Assembly: GCA_963991145.1 (NCBI GenBank)
Contig: CAXDOZ010000030.1
Span: 1-22,974 of the forward strand
Length of the DNA stretch: 22,974 bases
Reading direction: 5' to 3'
From: CAXDOZ01 sp963991145
GTDB lineage: Bacteria; Bacteroidota; Bacteroidia; Chitinophagales; JABDMM01
The translations under genes and the position numbers were made by a program. The notes under the pieces are model-generated. The model ran no database searches and had not been told where the DNA came from. It saw only the letters and a list, made by a program, of their open reading frames with translations. Shown here one piece after another: positions 6,890 through 15,090 of this stretch (positions are counted from its first letter, which is position 1; every line of letters starts with the position of its first letter).

Positions 6890-8857
6890 GTGCGATTTAG
6901 AATCTTCCTTTTTCTAGTTTGTTTATTTCTTTCTAAAGAATCAAATAGTGAATCTTATAAAGAAATTTATGATGAATGGAAGTTGAATTATAAGCTTGAG
7001 CCAATCTCTCAGATGAATTTGGTTCAACAAATTAGAGATACCACTAAATCCACTGATCTTTTTGCATATTCTACACAATTTCTTGGCTCTCGTTACCTGC
7101 GCCAGGGAAAAAAGGACTCTGCATTTGTTTATCTTTCAATGGCAGGTTCTCTCTTTTCTGATTTAGATGACCTTTATGGGATAACCTTAAATCAGTTATC
7201 GTTTTCAACTTTTTACGAGACTTTTTCAATTATAGAAGATTCTGCACTTAGTCTTTCTCAAGAGGTCTATCTTAATTCAATTCTCCTGGGAGATACCGCT
7301 TTAATGTTGGAGTCCCTCAATAGGCAGGCAAATCTTTTTTTGACACAGGGCGCTTATCACCAAGCAAAAGATCAAATTAAAAAAATGGATCCTCTGATTG
7401 AAAGATCGGGATTGACCACCTTCTATTTTACCTCTTGCAATACTCTTGCAAATATATATGGGAAGGAAGATAAATTAGATTCCGCCTTGTTATTTAGAGA
7501 TAGAGCTTATGAGCGTCTGGATACTACATTTAACCGAGTTGCATACTACGAATACCTCCATTCCAAGGGAATTGACTTGTTTTTAGCGGAGCAAGATTCC
7601 CTGGCACTCTATTATCTGGATGAGGCCATAAGAGTTGCAGAGGGAATGAACAATGAAAGTTATGTTGCTGAAGTGAACATGAGGAAGGCCTATCCTATGT
7701 ACTGGTATTATGGAAAGCAAGAATCAGCGGATCAGTTTAAACTGGCAATCAGTCAATTAAAACCATTAGGAGATGTTGATGAATTGCTAGAGGCATATGA
7801 AACTCTTTCCTTTGTGTACCATGATATGGGCCAATATGATAGTGCCTATAATTACCTCTATTTATATATTTCTTCAAAAGATTCCTTTGAGGAGAATTCG
7901 ATTTCAGAGGACTATATTTTCTTACAATGGTTCTTTATGAACCAGGAAGTAGAGCTTAAGTCTCAAATTAAAATTCTAAGGGCTGAGAAAGAGACTGAAA
8001 CTGCCAGAATTGAAACAGAAAGAAAAAACAGACAATTAAAAGTTTGGGTGATTAGCTCAATCATCGTCCTTCTATCATTAGCTGCATTACTTGCATTTGT
8101 GCGGTATAGAAATAAAAAGAATGAAGAACTCGCTGAAGCTGAAGTTCAACGTTTGGAAAATGAAAATGAATTAAATAACACCAGGATTCTAAACCTTTTG
8201 AAGGAGCAAGAATCTGCATCAATTGAGGCTATGGTACAGGGGCAGGAAGAAGAACGACAAAGAATTGCAAAGGATCTCCACGATTCACTTGGCAGCATGC
8301 TTTCAACGGTGAAGCTTCATTTTGATGCATTACAGGCAAAACTGGATTATTTAGAAACAGGAGACTTGCAGGATTATGAGAATTCAAAAGGACTTCTAGA
8401 TAATGCAGTAGTAGAGCTACGAAGGATCAGTCATGATATGGTTTCCGGTAAGCTGGTAAAATTTGGAATTGTACATGCCCTTGAAGAATTAGCCGGTAGT
8501 CTTCCTCCAGGTCCGAATTCTCCTAACGTGATGCTCGATGTTTCTTCTTACGAATCTGACTTAAGTGGTACGCAAGAGGTTGCTATTTACCGAATCCTTC
8601 AGGAGCTTCTACAAAACTCCCTGAAGCACGGAAAGCCGGAAAATATAACTATCCAACTCAGCTCACATGAAGATGAGGTGATCATCATGTACGAGGAAGA
8701 TGGTAAAGGCTTTGACGTACAGGAAGTTGAGTCTGCTGCAGGAATTGGATGGAAAAATATGAGGGAGAGAGCAGAGACCCTGAAATTCAATCTGAGCGTC
8801 GATTCGATGCCGGGTAGAGGAATGACAGCAATTATCGAAGTACCAATATCACGGTAG
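6890..8857 (+). CDS. Sensor histidine kinase (HisKA_3/NarX type) with periplasmic TPR region
   Basis: A 655-residue membrane kinase. It begins at GTG with a signal peptide (residues 1-20). A long helical region follows (about 40-360) with repeated TPR-like patterns such as AVYLSMAGS-type helices, DSALLFRDRAYERL, and QYDSAYNYLYLYISSKD. A short coiled coil leads to one transmembrane helix at 385-405 and a second coiled coil. The dimerisation domain carries ERQRIAKDLHDSLGSML, with phosphoacceptor H464. The ATPase domain shows the N box ELLQNSLKHG (N576), G1 DGKGFD (604-609) and G2 GIGWKNM (618-624). Kinases of this type phosphorylate NarL-type regulators, and two lie in the same cluster, one before and one 63 bp after. 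The signal sensed by the periplasmic TPR region is unknown. The start of the gene is noticeably more AT-rich than the neighbouring operons. Confidence 0.92.
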   Translation: MRFRIFLFLVCLFLSKESNSESYKEIYDEWKLNYKLEPISQMNLVQQIRDTTKSTDLFAYSTQFLGSRYLRQGKKDSAFVYLSMAGSLFSDLDDLYGITLNQLSFSTFYETFSIIEDSALSLSQEVYLNSILLGDTALMLESLNRQANLFLTQGAYHQAKDQIKKMDPLIERSGLTTFYFTSCNTLANIYGKEDKLDSALLFRDRAYERLDTTFNRVAYYEYLHSKGIDLFLAEQDSLALYYLDEAIRVAEGMNNESYVAEVNMRKAYPMYWYYGKQESADQFKLAISQLKPLGDVDELLEAYETLSFVYHDMGQYDSAYNYLYLYISSKDSFEENSISEDYIFLQWFFMNQEVELKSQIKILRAEKETETARIETERKNRQLKVWVISSIIVLLSLAALLAFVRYRNKKNEELAEAEVQRLENENELNNTRILNLLKEQESASIEAMVQGQEEERQRIAKDLHDSLGSMLSTVKLHFDALQAKLDYLETGDLQDYENSKGLLDNAVVELRRISHDMVSGKLVKFGIVHALEELAGSLPPGPNSPNVMLDVSSYESDLSGTQEVAIYRILQELLQNSLKHGKPENITIQLSSHEDEVIIMYEEDGKGFDVQEVESAAGIGWKNMRERAETLKFNLSVDSMPGRGMTAIIEVPISR

Positions 8858-8920
8858 ATATTAAAGAAAATCACCTTTTCATGTTAGGCTAAGCTGCATT
8901 CATCTACCTATTTTCGGTGA

Positions 8921-9634
8921 ATGATAATTTACAATGACTCGAAAGAAGACGATGATCAGCCAGAATTGATCAATGTTCTTCTCGTCGACGATCATCAAAT
9001 TGTAATTGACGGGATCAGTCAGTGTCTTCAATCTTTGAACAGCGTGAAGGTCATTGGCTCTGCCCACAATGGAGAGGAAGCCATTCAGTCCATTAAAAAT
9101 TCAAGGGTCGATATCGTAATTCTGGATATCTCGATGCCGGTAATGGATGGAGTTGAGGCTGCAAAGATCATTAAAGAAGATTTCACGGATGTAAAAGTGA
9201 TCATGCTTACCATGCATTCAGATTCAGATAGAATTTCTGATCTGGTTGACATTGGAGTTGATGGCTACCTTTTGAAGAATACAGGCGTCGAAGAACTAGA
9301 AAAGGCAATTTCTTCAGTGATCTCAGGAAAGCCCTTTTATACTTCTGAGATCTCATCAAAAATTCTATCGATCATCAAGAAGGAGAGATTAGGCTCTGTA
9401 GTCACAGTTACTAAAAAAGAAGGTCTTAGCTGGGAAGATCTATCTAACAGAGAGCAGCAAGTAGTAGAGCTAATCCTTGCTGAAAAAACCAGTCAGGAAA
9501 TTGCTGCCGAGCTCTTTATCTCCCACAACACGGTGGTGACTCATAGAAAAAATCTTTTCAAAAAGCTGCAGGTAAATAATGTAACCGGATTGGTAAAGTG
9601 GGCGATCAAGAATATTCCCGAGGCTAAGAATTAA
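8921..9634 (+). CDS. NarL/FixJ-type response regulator (intact)
   Basis: A 237-residue regulator. The receiver domain has acidic D23-D24 in LLVDDHQ, phosphoacceptor D69 in VILDISMPVMDG, T97 in IMLTM, and K119 in YLLKNTG. The LuxR-type helix-turn-helix is LSNREQQVVELILAEKTSQEIAAEL (split here by family positions 173-197) followed by HNTVVTHRKNLFKKLQVNN. An 18-residue acidic N-terminal extension precedes the first strand. It follows the kinase by 63 bp and is very likely its partner. It is a paralogue of the frameshifted regulator at 5803-6463 and may have taken over its role. Its TAA stop overlaps that of the convergent ABC-F gene by 4 bp. Target genes are unknown. Confidence 0.93.
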   Translation: MIIYNDSKEDDDQPELINVLLVDDHQIVIDGISQCLQSLNSVKVIGSAHNGEEAIQSIKNSRVDIVILDISMPVMDGVEAAKIIKEDFTDVKVIMLTMHSDSDRISDLVDIGVDGYLLKNTGVEELEKAISSVISGKPFYTSEISSKILSIIKKERLGSVVTVTKKEGLSWEDLSNREQQVVELILAEKTSQEIAAELFISHNTVVTHRKNLFKKLQVNNVTGLVKWAIKNIPEAKN

Positions 9635-11553
9635 CTGCTTAGGGCATCCAATTTTTGCATCTCAGTCTCCCAGTTCTCCATTGCTGTTTCAAGATCCTTT
9701 TTTAATTTCTCGTATGCACTAAAGAACTCAGGATCAGATGATAGTTCCTGATACTTTACCGGATCTTGGAGCAAAGCCTCTTTATCTGAGATCTCTTTTT
9801 CAAGCTTTGAAACAAGCTTCTCAGCCTTATCGACCTTCCTTTCCTGTTGCTTCAATTCTTTTGAATTTGCAGAGACTTTATTTTCTTTTTTCTGCTTCGG
9901 AACAGCTGCCTTCTGCTTTTTATTCAATTCAAACTCTCTGAAATTTTCCGCCTCGCGAATCGCTAGAAAATCCTGGATATCACCCAAGTGTTCCTTGATC
10001 CCATCCTCCTTAAACTCAAAAGTCTTACTCGTTAATCCCTTTAGAAAATCTCTATCGTGGGAAACAACGATCAGTGTTTGTCCATAATTGATCAAAGCCT
10101 GCTTCAGCAGGTCCTTGCTAAGCATGTCGAGGTGATTCGTAGGCTCATCCATCACAAGAACATTCGAAGGCTCAAGCATCAACTTACAAAGAGCAAGTCT
10201 GGACTTTTCACCTCCCGAAAGCACTTTCACCTTCTTGTGTACATCATCTCCGGAAAAAAGAAAAGCACCAAGAAGGTTTCGAACCTGTAAGCGCATGTCT
10301 CCGGTTGCTGCCTCGTCAATAGTCTCAAAAACCGTTTTGTCTCCATTTAAGGCTTCCGCCTGATGCTGGGCGTAGTAGCCAATATTGACACGGTAACCTT
10401 CTTCACATTCCCCTTCGTATTCAAGATCTCCAACCAGAATTCTCGATAGGGTGGTCTTACCCATTCCATTCTTCCCTACAAAGGCGATCCGCTCACCACG
10501 GAGGATCTCGAAATCCTCGTGATCGATCACCAGATTATCATCGTAAGCCTTAGTTAGTTCCTTTCCCTTGAAAACTACTTTACCGGAATGATCCGGTTCA
10601 GGGAATCGGAGCCGCATTGCGGCGATCTCATCCTCGTCGACTTCGATTCGATCCATCTTATCGAGCTTGCGGATCAATGTCTGCGCAAACTTGGCTTTGT
10701 TCTTTTTTGCCCGGAACTTTTCAATATTTCGCTCCATTTGAGCGATCTGGCGATCCTGGTTCTTTTTCATGTTCGCCTGCTGCTCCCTGCGCTCCTGGCG
10801 AAGAACACGATATCTCGAATAGGGTGCTTTATAATCTTCAATCTGACCGCCAATAATTTCGATTGTACGCGTAGTTACCTGATCGAGGAAGGTTCGGTCG
10901 TGAGAAACAAGTACAATCGCGCCTGGATAATTCTTTAAGTAGCCTTCCAGCCAGATGATCGAATCGATGTCAAGGTGGTTCGTTGGCTCATCCAGTAGTA
11001 CCAGATTGGGTTCTCTAAGAAGAATTTTTGCAAGCTCTACCCTCATTTGCCAGCCACCACTGAATTCGCGCAATGGGCGATCCATATCCTCTTGCTGAAA
11101 GCCCAATCCTTTTAGAATGCGCTCAATCTTTTCTTCAATCTGATAAGCACCCTGCAGTTCAAGTTGATGTGATACGTCATTCATCTTCTCGATCAGCTGC
11201 ATGTAGTCATCCGATTCGTAATCGGTTCGCTCATCCAATTCCTTTTGGATCTTCCACATACGCTTCTCTAGAGAAAGAATCTCAGGGAAGGCTTCCCAGG
11301 CCTCTTCCTTTACCTTGTGATCCAGCTTGGTCTCAATATCCTGTCTAAGGAAACCGATCTCGTACTCATTGGGCATAGTGATATCCCCTTCGTCAGGATT
11401 GAAATCTCCTGCGATCAGCTTCAATAAGGTCGACTTACCGGCACCGTTTTTCCCAACGAGGCCAATTCGATCCTGCTGACTGATTTGAAAGGATACCTGA
11501 TCGAAAAGATCTGCTCCCCCAAATCCAAGACTGAGGTTATTCACTAAAAGCAT
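9631..11553 (-). CDS. ABC-F family ATPase (translation-associated)
   Basis: A 640-residue soluble protein with two ABC ATPase domains and no membrane segment. Domain 1: Walker A GKNGAGKST (34-42), signature FSGGW (164-168), Walker B LVLLDEPTNHLD (185-195). An arginine- and lysine-rich linker of about 70 residues follows (RQERREQQANMKKN at 252-265), as ABC-F proteins use to reach the ribosomal P-site tRNA. Domain 2: Walker A GKNGMGKTT (360-368), signature LSGGE (445-449), Walker B LVMDEPTNHLD (466-476). The C-terminus is a lysine-glutamate coiled coil. The length and layout resemble the YheS/YdiF branch, for which the role is ribosome-related rather than transport; antibiotic resistance cannot be read from the sequence. 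The gene starts 9 bp downstream of the steroid-reductase-like gene, so they are probably co-transcribed. Confidence 0.93.
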   Translation of the reverse strand: MLLVNNLSLGFGGADLFDQVSFQISQQDRIGLVGKNGAGKSTLLKLIAGDFNPDEGDITMPNEYEIGFLRQDIETKLDHKVKEEAWEAFPEILSLEKRMWKIQKELDERTDYESDDYMQLIEKMNDVSHQLELQGAYQIEEKIERILKGLGFQQEDMDRPLREFSGGWQMRVELAKILLREPNLVLLDEPTNHLDIDSIIWLEGYLKNYPGAIVLVSHDRTFLDQVTTRTIEIIGGQIEDYKAPYSRYRVLRQERREQQANMKKNQDRQIAQMERNIEKFRAKKNKAKFAQTLIRKLDKMDRIEVDEDEIAAMRLRFPEPDHSGKVVFKGKELTKAYDDNLVIDHEDFEILRGERIAFVGKNGMGKTTLSRILVGDLEYEGECEEGYRVNIGYYAQHQAEALNGDKTVFETIDEAATGDMRLQVRNLLGAFLFSGDDVHKKVKVLSGGEKSRLALCKLMLEPSNVLVMDEPTNHLDMLSKDLLKQALINYGQTLIVVSHDRDFLKGLTSKTFEFKEDGIKEHLGDIQDFLAIREAENFREFELNKKQKAAVPKQKKENKVSANSKELKQQERKVDKAEKLVSKLEKEISDKEALLQDPVKYQELSSDPEFFSAYEKLKKDLETAMENWETEMQKLDALSS

Positions 11554-11562
11554 GGCGCGAAA

Positions 11563-12372
11563 TTAAGCAAGAAAGGGAATCAGAGCTTTCCTTTCCTTAG
11601 GGTAATCTGGAAATTTCTCTTTGTACCACTTATGAGTCTGAAATGCACGAGGGATAAGGTTAGCAGCGCTGATGCCAAGAATAAAAATCCCTCCCGGAGA
11701 CCAGGTGAAGATCGCAAAGCCTGTCCAGGCGATCAATTCAGAAAGGTATTGAGGGCAACTAACGTACTTGAACCAGCCACCGTATGGGATCTTATACCTA
11801 TCCTCAGCTGCAATCTCTTCTCCATCCTTTGGCCGAAGATTTCTAAGAATTTGATCTGAACGCAGATTATTGATGAAGCCGTAATAGTAAATGATAATCC
11901 CGATAATAAATCGAGGATCAGAGAGCCAGTCGATCGTATACTGTGTGCTGATCTCAGAGAAGTAACGAGCATTCAAATAGCCATGGATTGCTGTTACCAG
12001 CATCCCAATTGAAACCACCAGGATATTGAAGGTCTTCTTCGCATCTGGGTGAACGCGCATTGAAAGTGGGAACAAGAATCCTCTGTTACCATAATGCACA
12101 AACCAGATAAAGCAAAGAATGAGCGGAACGGTCTCAAAGCAGTTCTTCCCAAGGAAGAAGATTGGGAAGAAAGCGAGTGTAGCGGGGAGTTCCATAAGAA
12201 ACCAACCCCATTTTGGATTTAATCTGATTCCCCATTTGACCGACCCAAATCTTCCATAAGGAGTATCCATGACAAATGCCCCGAGAACAGTTGATAATAC
12301 GAAGGCATAGGAGATCCAGGCAATGGTATCATAAGTTGGATATCCGGTGATTGGAGGCAGATTCATGAACAA
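11563..12372 (-). CDS. 3-oxo-5-alpha-steroid 4-dehydrogenase (steroid 5-alpha-reductase) family membrane protein
   Basis: A 269-residue protein with about six hydrophobic helices. The C-terminal half carries the family signature: YKIPYGGWFKYVSCPQYLSELIAWTGF, split here around the conserved P-x-YLSE core at about 207-212, and it ends with FQTHKWYKEKFPDYPKERKALIPFL, as expected for this family. The family reduces an activated C=C double bond in steroids or long-chain polyprenyl/enoyl lipids with NADPH. In bacteria the substrate is usually unknown and may be a lipid. Start: MFMN at 12372; the second Met (12366) is a possible alternative. It is followed 9 bp later by the ABC-F gene. Confidence 0.83.
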   Translation of the reverse strand: MFMNLPPITGYPTYDTIAWISYAFVLSTVLGAFVMDTPYGRFGSVKWGIRLNPKWGWFLMELPATLAFFPIFFLGKNCFETVPLILCFIWFVHYGNRGFLFPLSMRVHPDAKKTFNILVVSIGMLVTAIHGYLNARYFSEISTQYTIDWLSDPRFIIGIIIYYYGFINNLRSDQILRNLRPKDGEEIAAEDRYKIPYGGWFKYVSCPQYLSELIAWTGFAIFTWSPGGIFILGISAANLIPRAFQTHKWYKEKFPDYPKERKALIPFLA

Positions 12373-12457
12373 AAAATAGCTAGATGCCAGAAAAGTTGCC
12401 GCATTTCGGGCAATTTTCCAATGAAGGTTTAATTTTACGGTCTAAATTTTTGAAGCC

Positions 12458-12709
12458 ATGGCTAAAGTGCTAGGAGCAATTTTCACGATTTTCGGTTTTT
12501 TAGGCTCATTCGCCGTTCTATTTCTTTACTGGAACACTTCTGCATATCTACCTTACAACCCAGCTGATGCGGGTACAATTCATTTCGGAGATACAGGATT
12601 GATGTTGCCTGCACTTCTATTCGGCTTTCTTTTCGTTGTTGGGATCGTATTCTGGACTCAATCAAACGAACCAGCTCTAGGCCAGGATCACTCTGGCGGA
12701 CATCACTAG
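12458..12709 (+). CDS. Small two-helix membrane protein with His-rich tail
   Basis: An 83-residue protein with two hydrophobic segments (about 4-26 and 48-68) separated by a polar loop (NTSAYLPYNPADAGTIHFGD). The C-terminus ends HSGGHH. I do not recognise it. Similar small proteins are common beside cytochrome or energy genes, but no such neighbour exists here. It diverges from the steroid-reductase gene across 85 bp and faces the sigma-factor pair across the repeat-bearing gap. The ATG (12458) follows an AT-rich leader with no clear Shine-Dalgarno. The clean membrane topology supports a real gene. Confidence 0.62.
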   Translation: MAKVLGAIFTIFGFLGSFAVLFLYWNTSAYLPYNPADAGTIHFGDTGLMLPALLFGFLFVVGIVFWTQSNEPALGQDHSGGHH

Positions 12710-12732
12710 TTGATTTGAAAATGTGAAAATCT

Positions 12733-12790
12733 GCAGAAATGCAGAATCATTTGCACATCATTTTGCAATTCCGCACACCTGCATTTCTGC
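12733..12790. repeat. 12-bp perfect inverted repeat around repeat copy A
   Basis: GCAGAAATGCAG at 12733-12744 is matched by its exact reverse complement CTGCATTTCTGC at 12779-12790, separated by 34 bp. The arms could form a stem with a long structured loop. The left arm includes the first bases of direct-repeat copy A. Copy B keeps the right arm but has lost the left arm, retaining only a shorter inner pair TGCAGAAT/ATTCTGCA (12960-12967 with 12988-12995). Confidence 0.85.
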
Positions 12791-12796
12791 AAATCA
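12738..12796. repeat. Direct repeat, copy A (59 bp)
   Basis: This 59-bp segment recurs at 12958-13016 with two substitutions (A/C at 12755 versus 12975, C/T at 12772 versus 12992), so 57 of 59 positions agree. It begins 28 bp after the stop of the small membrane protein gene. It contains the right arm of a 12-bp palindrome. The position between two convergent genes and the palindromic nature resemble extragenic palindromic (REP-like) elements; the family is not known to me. Confidence 0.9.
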
Positions 12797-12957
12797 TAGT
12801 TTTCCACCACTGCACTTACTGCTATTCCCGATAGGGGTGGGTTAAAGAACTATTGTACCACCTCCCCGGTCTCAAGCTAAAGCTCTTCGCTTAGTACTCC
12901 ATCGATGAATTGATATTTGCAGAGCTTCAATTTGCTAATGCGATGATTGGCCTGAAC
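12797..12957. other. Non-coding spacer between repeat copies, with two imperfect hairpins
   Basis: No convincing gene lies here. Two hairpins are visible. GGGGTGG (12834-12840) pairs with CCACCTCC (12858-12865) with one bulged T. Further on, CTAAAGC and GCTTAG around 12880-12893 pair with one bulged A and a short loop. Together with the flanking direct repeats the whole 12710-13021 gap looks like a compound palindromic element, or the remains of a mobile unit. It carries no transposase. Confidence 0.5.
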
Positions 12958-13016
12958 AATGCAGAATCATTTGCCCATCATTTTGCAATTCTGCACACCT
13001 GCATTTCTGCAAATCA
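12958..13016. repeat. Direct repeat, copy B (59 bp)
   Basis: This is the second copy of the 59-bp element (see 12738-12796), in the same orientation, 161 bp further on. It ends 5 bp before the stop codon of the beta-barrel protein gene on the minus strand. Near identity over the whole length implies recent duplication, gene conversion, or selection on sequence. Confidence 0.9.
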
Positions 13017-13021
13017 AGAAT

Positions 13022-14491
13022 TTATCTTCCAATACGGAATTGCACTCCAAAGCTCGTCTCTACCTGATTCAGATGATCCGGCTGATCTCCCAGACCTCTA
13101 AACGATCTGTGGTAGCGCATAGCAAGGCTTAATCCAAGGCGCTTGACCGGATAGTAGTTAACTCCCATTCCCGCGTATCCAGACCAGTAGGATTTTGTCC
13201 CCTGTCCGGGAGCGAAAAGAGCTGTTGGGTTATCAAGGTATCGGGTCTCACCTACGATAGGGACACCCATGAAATCGCTCAGGTTGATGGTCTCCATGCT
13301 ATTGTTTGGCGGCGGCGGCAACTGATTGCCAACCACTACACCACCAGAACCTGGACCTGTCCCAATTCCATCTACAACTGTATATCCGGGAGGGAAGTCA
13401 TAGTCGAAATTCTCATTGATCTTGTAGTTGTAGCTCGCTCCAGCCTCAACCCAAAAGCTCACCTTATTGGATCTGAAGGCATCTACCCTAAAGGCAATAG
13501 GCACCTCCAAGATCTCTGTTTGTCCTTGCATTGCAGTTGGACATTGATAGGGATAGTTTGGATCGCATTGGATCTGATCGATGCCATATTTGAAATTCGA
13601 GTACAATAGGCCAGAAGTGATGTAAAATCTGCCGTATCCTAAGCCGAACCTAAATCCATACTTGCCATTTACCTTACCACCGTCATGAGCATTAGGCCAG
13701 GTCGACATCATTCCCGCTCCTAACTCGAAGAAAGCTCCAAAACCTGCGCCCGCAGCACTTAATGCTAATAGATTATTGTCATCAACAGGAGATTCTACCG
13801 CTTCTAGAATAGCTTCTTCCTCAAGCTCATTAGATGCTAAAGCACTATTCTCAATCTCTAGACCAAGAGCCTCCGCTTTGGCCTGATTCATTGCCAATAA
13901 AGTCTCCTCCTTGCTCCACTCTTCCATTGGGAGTTCTCGGAAATTCGAGCGGATATTACTTTGAGTACTGCTAGTTGAATTTGTATTCGATACTGTAATC
14001 GTACTTGCAGATTCTTTATTCGTAGGTGCAGAGCTATAAGTCTGCGTAGACTGCTTTGAGCTCGGAGCTGTGTAGGTTGATCCGGTATTTGAATTTGCAA
14101 TTGAACTAGACTTTGCAGATTCAACTGCTAGAGATGGGGCTTCCTGACCCGACATGGTAGCAGAATTTCGAGAGACAATTCTGATCTGACTTTCATGAGC
14201 CTGTGCCCATTGCTCTTTTTCATTGACAGGCAAAAGTGATGCATATACCTCCTCTTGCTCCAATCCGGCCGAAGGCCTTGAAACAGAGCTTTCCTCAATT
14301 CCCTCAAAGAAAAGGTAGGTACTTGCTGAACCCATTAAAAAGGCAAGAAGCAATGCACCACCGATCCACCACCAGCCAATTCCTCGCCGCTTCTCCTCTT
14401 TGTCAAGCAAGGCACTCATGTTCTCCCAATCCTGAGGATTGTAGGAAGCATTAAAGCCCTGCAGCTTGTCTTTTAAATTATTATCTGACAT
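13022..14491 (-). CDS. Membrane-anchored protein with C-terminal outer-membrane beta-barrel domain, likely regulator of the adjacent sigma factor
   Basis: A 489-residue protein in four parts. The cytoplasmic N-terminus (1-36) includes LKDKLQGFNASYNPQDWENM, a tail like that of Bacteroidota anti-sigma-type proteins. One transmembrane helix spans about 38-61. A Ser/Thr/Asn-rich linker follows (about 65-180), probably in the periplasm. The C-terminal part (about 250-489) has alternating beta strands typical of small outer-membrane barrels (GFRFGLGYGRFYITSGLLYS, FWVEAGASYNYKI, GYAGMGVNYYP), ending VQFRIGR. I chose the ATG at 14491, 8 codons into the longest frame, because MSDNNLKDKL matches the family opening and overlaps the sigma gene by only 11 bp. 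The pairing with the sigma factor suggests an anti-sigma role; no zinc-binding motif is present. Whether the barrel inserts in the outer membrane is not shown. Confidence 0.72.
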   Translation of the reverse strand: MSDNNLKDKLQGFNASYNPQDWENMSALLDKEEKRRGIGWWWIGGALLLAFLMGSASTYLFFEGIEESSVSRPSAGLEQEEVYASLLPVNEKEQWAQAHESQIRIVSRNSATMSGQEAPSLAVESAKSSSIANSNTGSTYTAPSSKQSTQTYSSAPTNKESASTITVSNTNSTSSTQSNIRSNFRELPMEEWSKEETLLAMNQAKAEALGLEIENSALASNELEEEAILEAVESPVDDNNLLALSAAGAGFGAFFELGAGMMSTWPNAHDGGKVNGKYGFRFGLGYGRFYITSGLLYSNFKYGIDQIQCDPNYPYQCPTAMQGQTEILEVPIAFRVDAFRSNKVSFWVEAGASYNYKINENFDYDFPPGYTVVDGIGTGPGSGGVVVGNQLPPPPNNSMETINLSDFMGVPIVGETRYLDNPTALFAPGQGTKSYWSGYAGMGVNYYPVKRLGLSLAMRYHRSFRGLGDQPDHLNQVETSFGVQFRIGR

Positions 14492-15035
14492 AGCGCTTAT
14501 AAATTTCCTGGTCACGCTCTCCGATCCACTTTTGCAAGCGGGCCCGTGCTTTGGCCAGGTTTGATTTAGACGTTCCTTCGTTTATTCCCAACTTCTCACC
14601 GATCTCCCGGTGATTATATCCTTCTATCACGTACAAGTTGAACACGGTTCTGTAAGCCGGTGGCAACTCCTGCACCATCGCAATGATCTCCTCAGCACTC
14701 AATTGGTCAAGGGCATCCTCTTCCGAGCTGATGTGATAAAGGTGATCATCTACATCATCGTGATACTTGTGTTTGAGCTCTCTTCTGTAATGGTCTATGG
14801 CGGTATTGACAACGATCCTGTATACCCAGGCCTCGAGCTGACCCATATTGCCATTGAACTTCTCCAACGACCTGAAAACCTTTAGGAATCCCTGATTAAG
14901 GATTGCCGAGGCTTCATCTCTGCAACTCGCATAGCGAAGGCATGCTCCCATCATCTTTCCGTAGAAATGTTGGTAGAAGTGCTTTTGGGCTAAGCGATTT
15001 CCCTTAATACAGTCTTTGATCAGTTGATCATCCAT
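14481..15035 (-). CDS. ECF-type RNA polymerase sigma factor (sigma-70 family)
   Basis: A 184-residue sigma factor with regions 2 and 4 only. Region 2 contains LEAWVYRIVVNTAIDHYRRE, the core- and -10-binding part. Region 4 contains LPPAYRTVFNLYVIEGYNHREIGEKLGINEGTSKSNLAKAR (shown as the family helix-turn-helix pattern, positions about 124-164), which contacts the -35 element. The start at 15035 (MDDQLIKDCIKGN) fits the family; the longer frame to 15068 adds 11 unusual residues. The 3' end overlaps the beta-barrel protein gene by 11 bp, so the two are translated together, the usual layout for a sigma factor and its inhibitor. The regulon is unknown. Confidence 0.93.
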   Translation of the reverse strand: MDDQLIKDCIKGNRLAQKHFYQHFYGKMMGACLRYASCRDEASAILNQGFLKVFRSLEKFNGNMGQLEAWVYRIVVNTAIDHYRRELKHKYHDDVDDHLYHISSEEDALDQLSAEEIIAMVQELPPAYRTVFNLYVIEGYNHREIGEKLGINEGTSKSNLAKARARLQKWIGERDQEIYKRYVR

Positions 15036-15090
15036 AGGTTCCCCAAAACAAATCGAGCTCAAAAGCAATACGCCCCTGAGCCCGATTTGG

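Noticed and set aside
10588..10938. Long open frames on the plus strand opposite the ABC-F gene (also 10617-10856 and 11073-11348)
   Set aside because: They are mirror frames of a well-conserved gene, with no signal, domain or start context of their own.
12733..13016. The repeats as a CRISPR array
   Set aside because: There are only two copies of 59 bp, with a 161-bp non-uniform spacer and no cas gene in the window.
12910..13101. A 63-residue open frame across repeat copy B
   Set aside because: It runs through the repeat and into the antisense of the beta-barrel gene, has no family resemblance, and its residues only reflect the repeat sequence.
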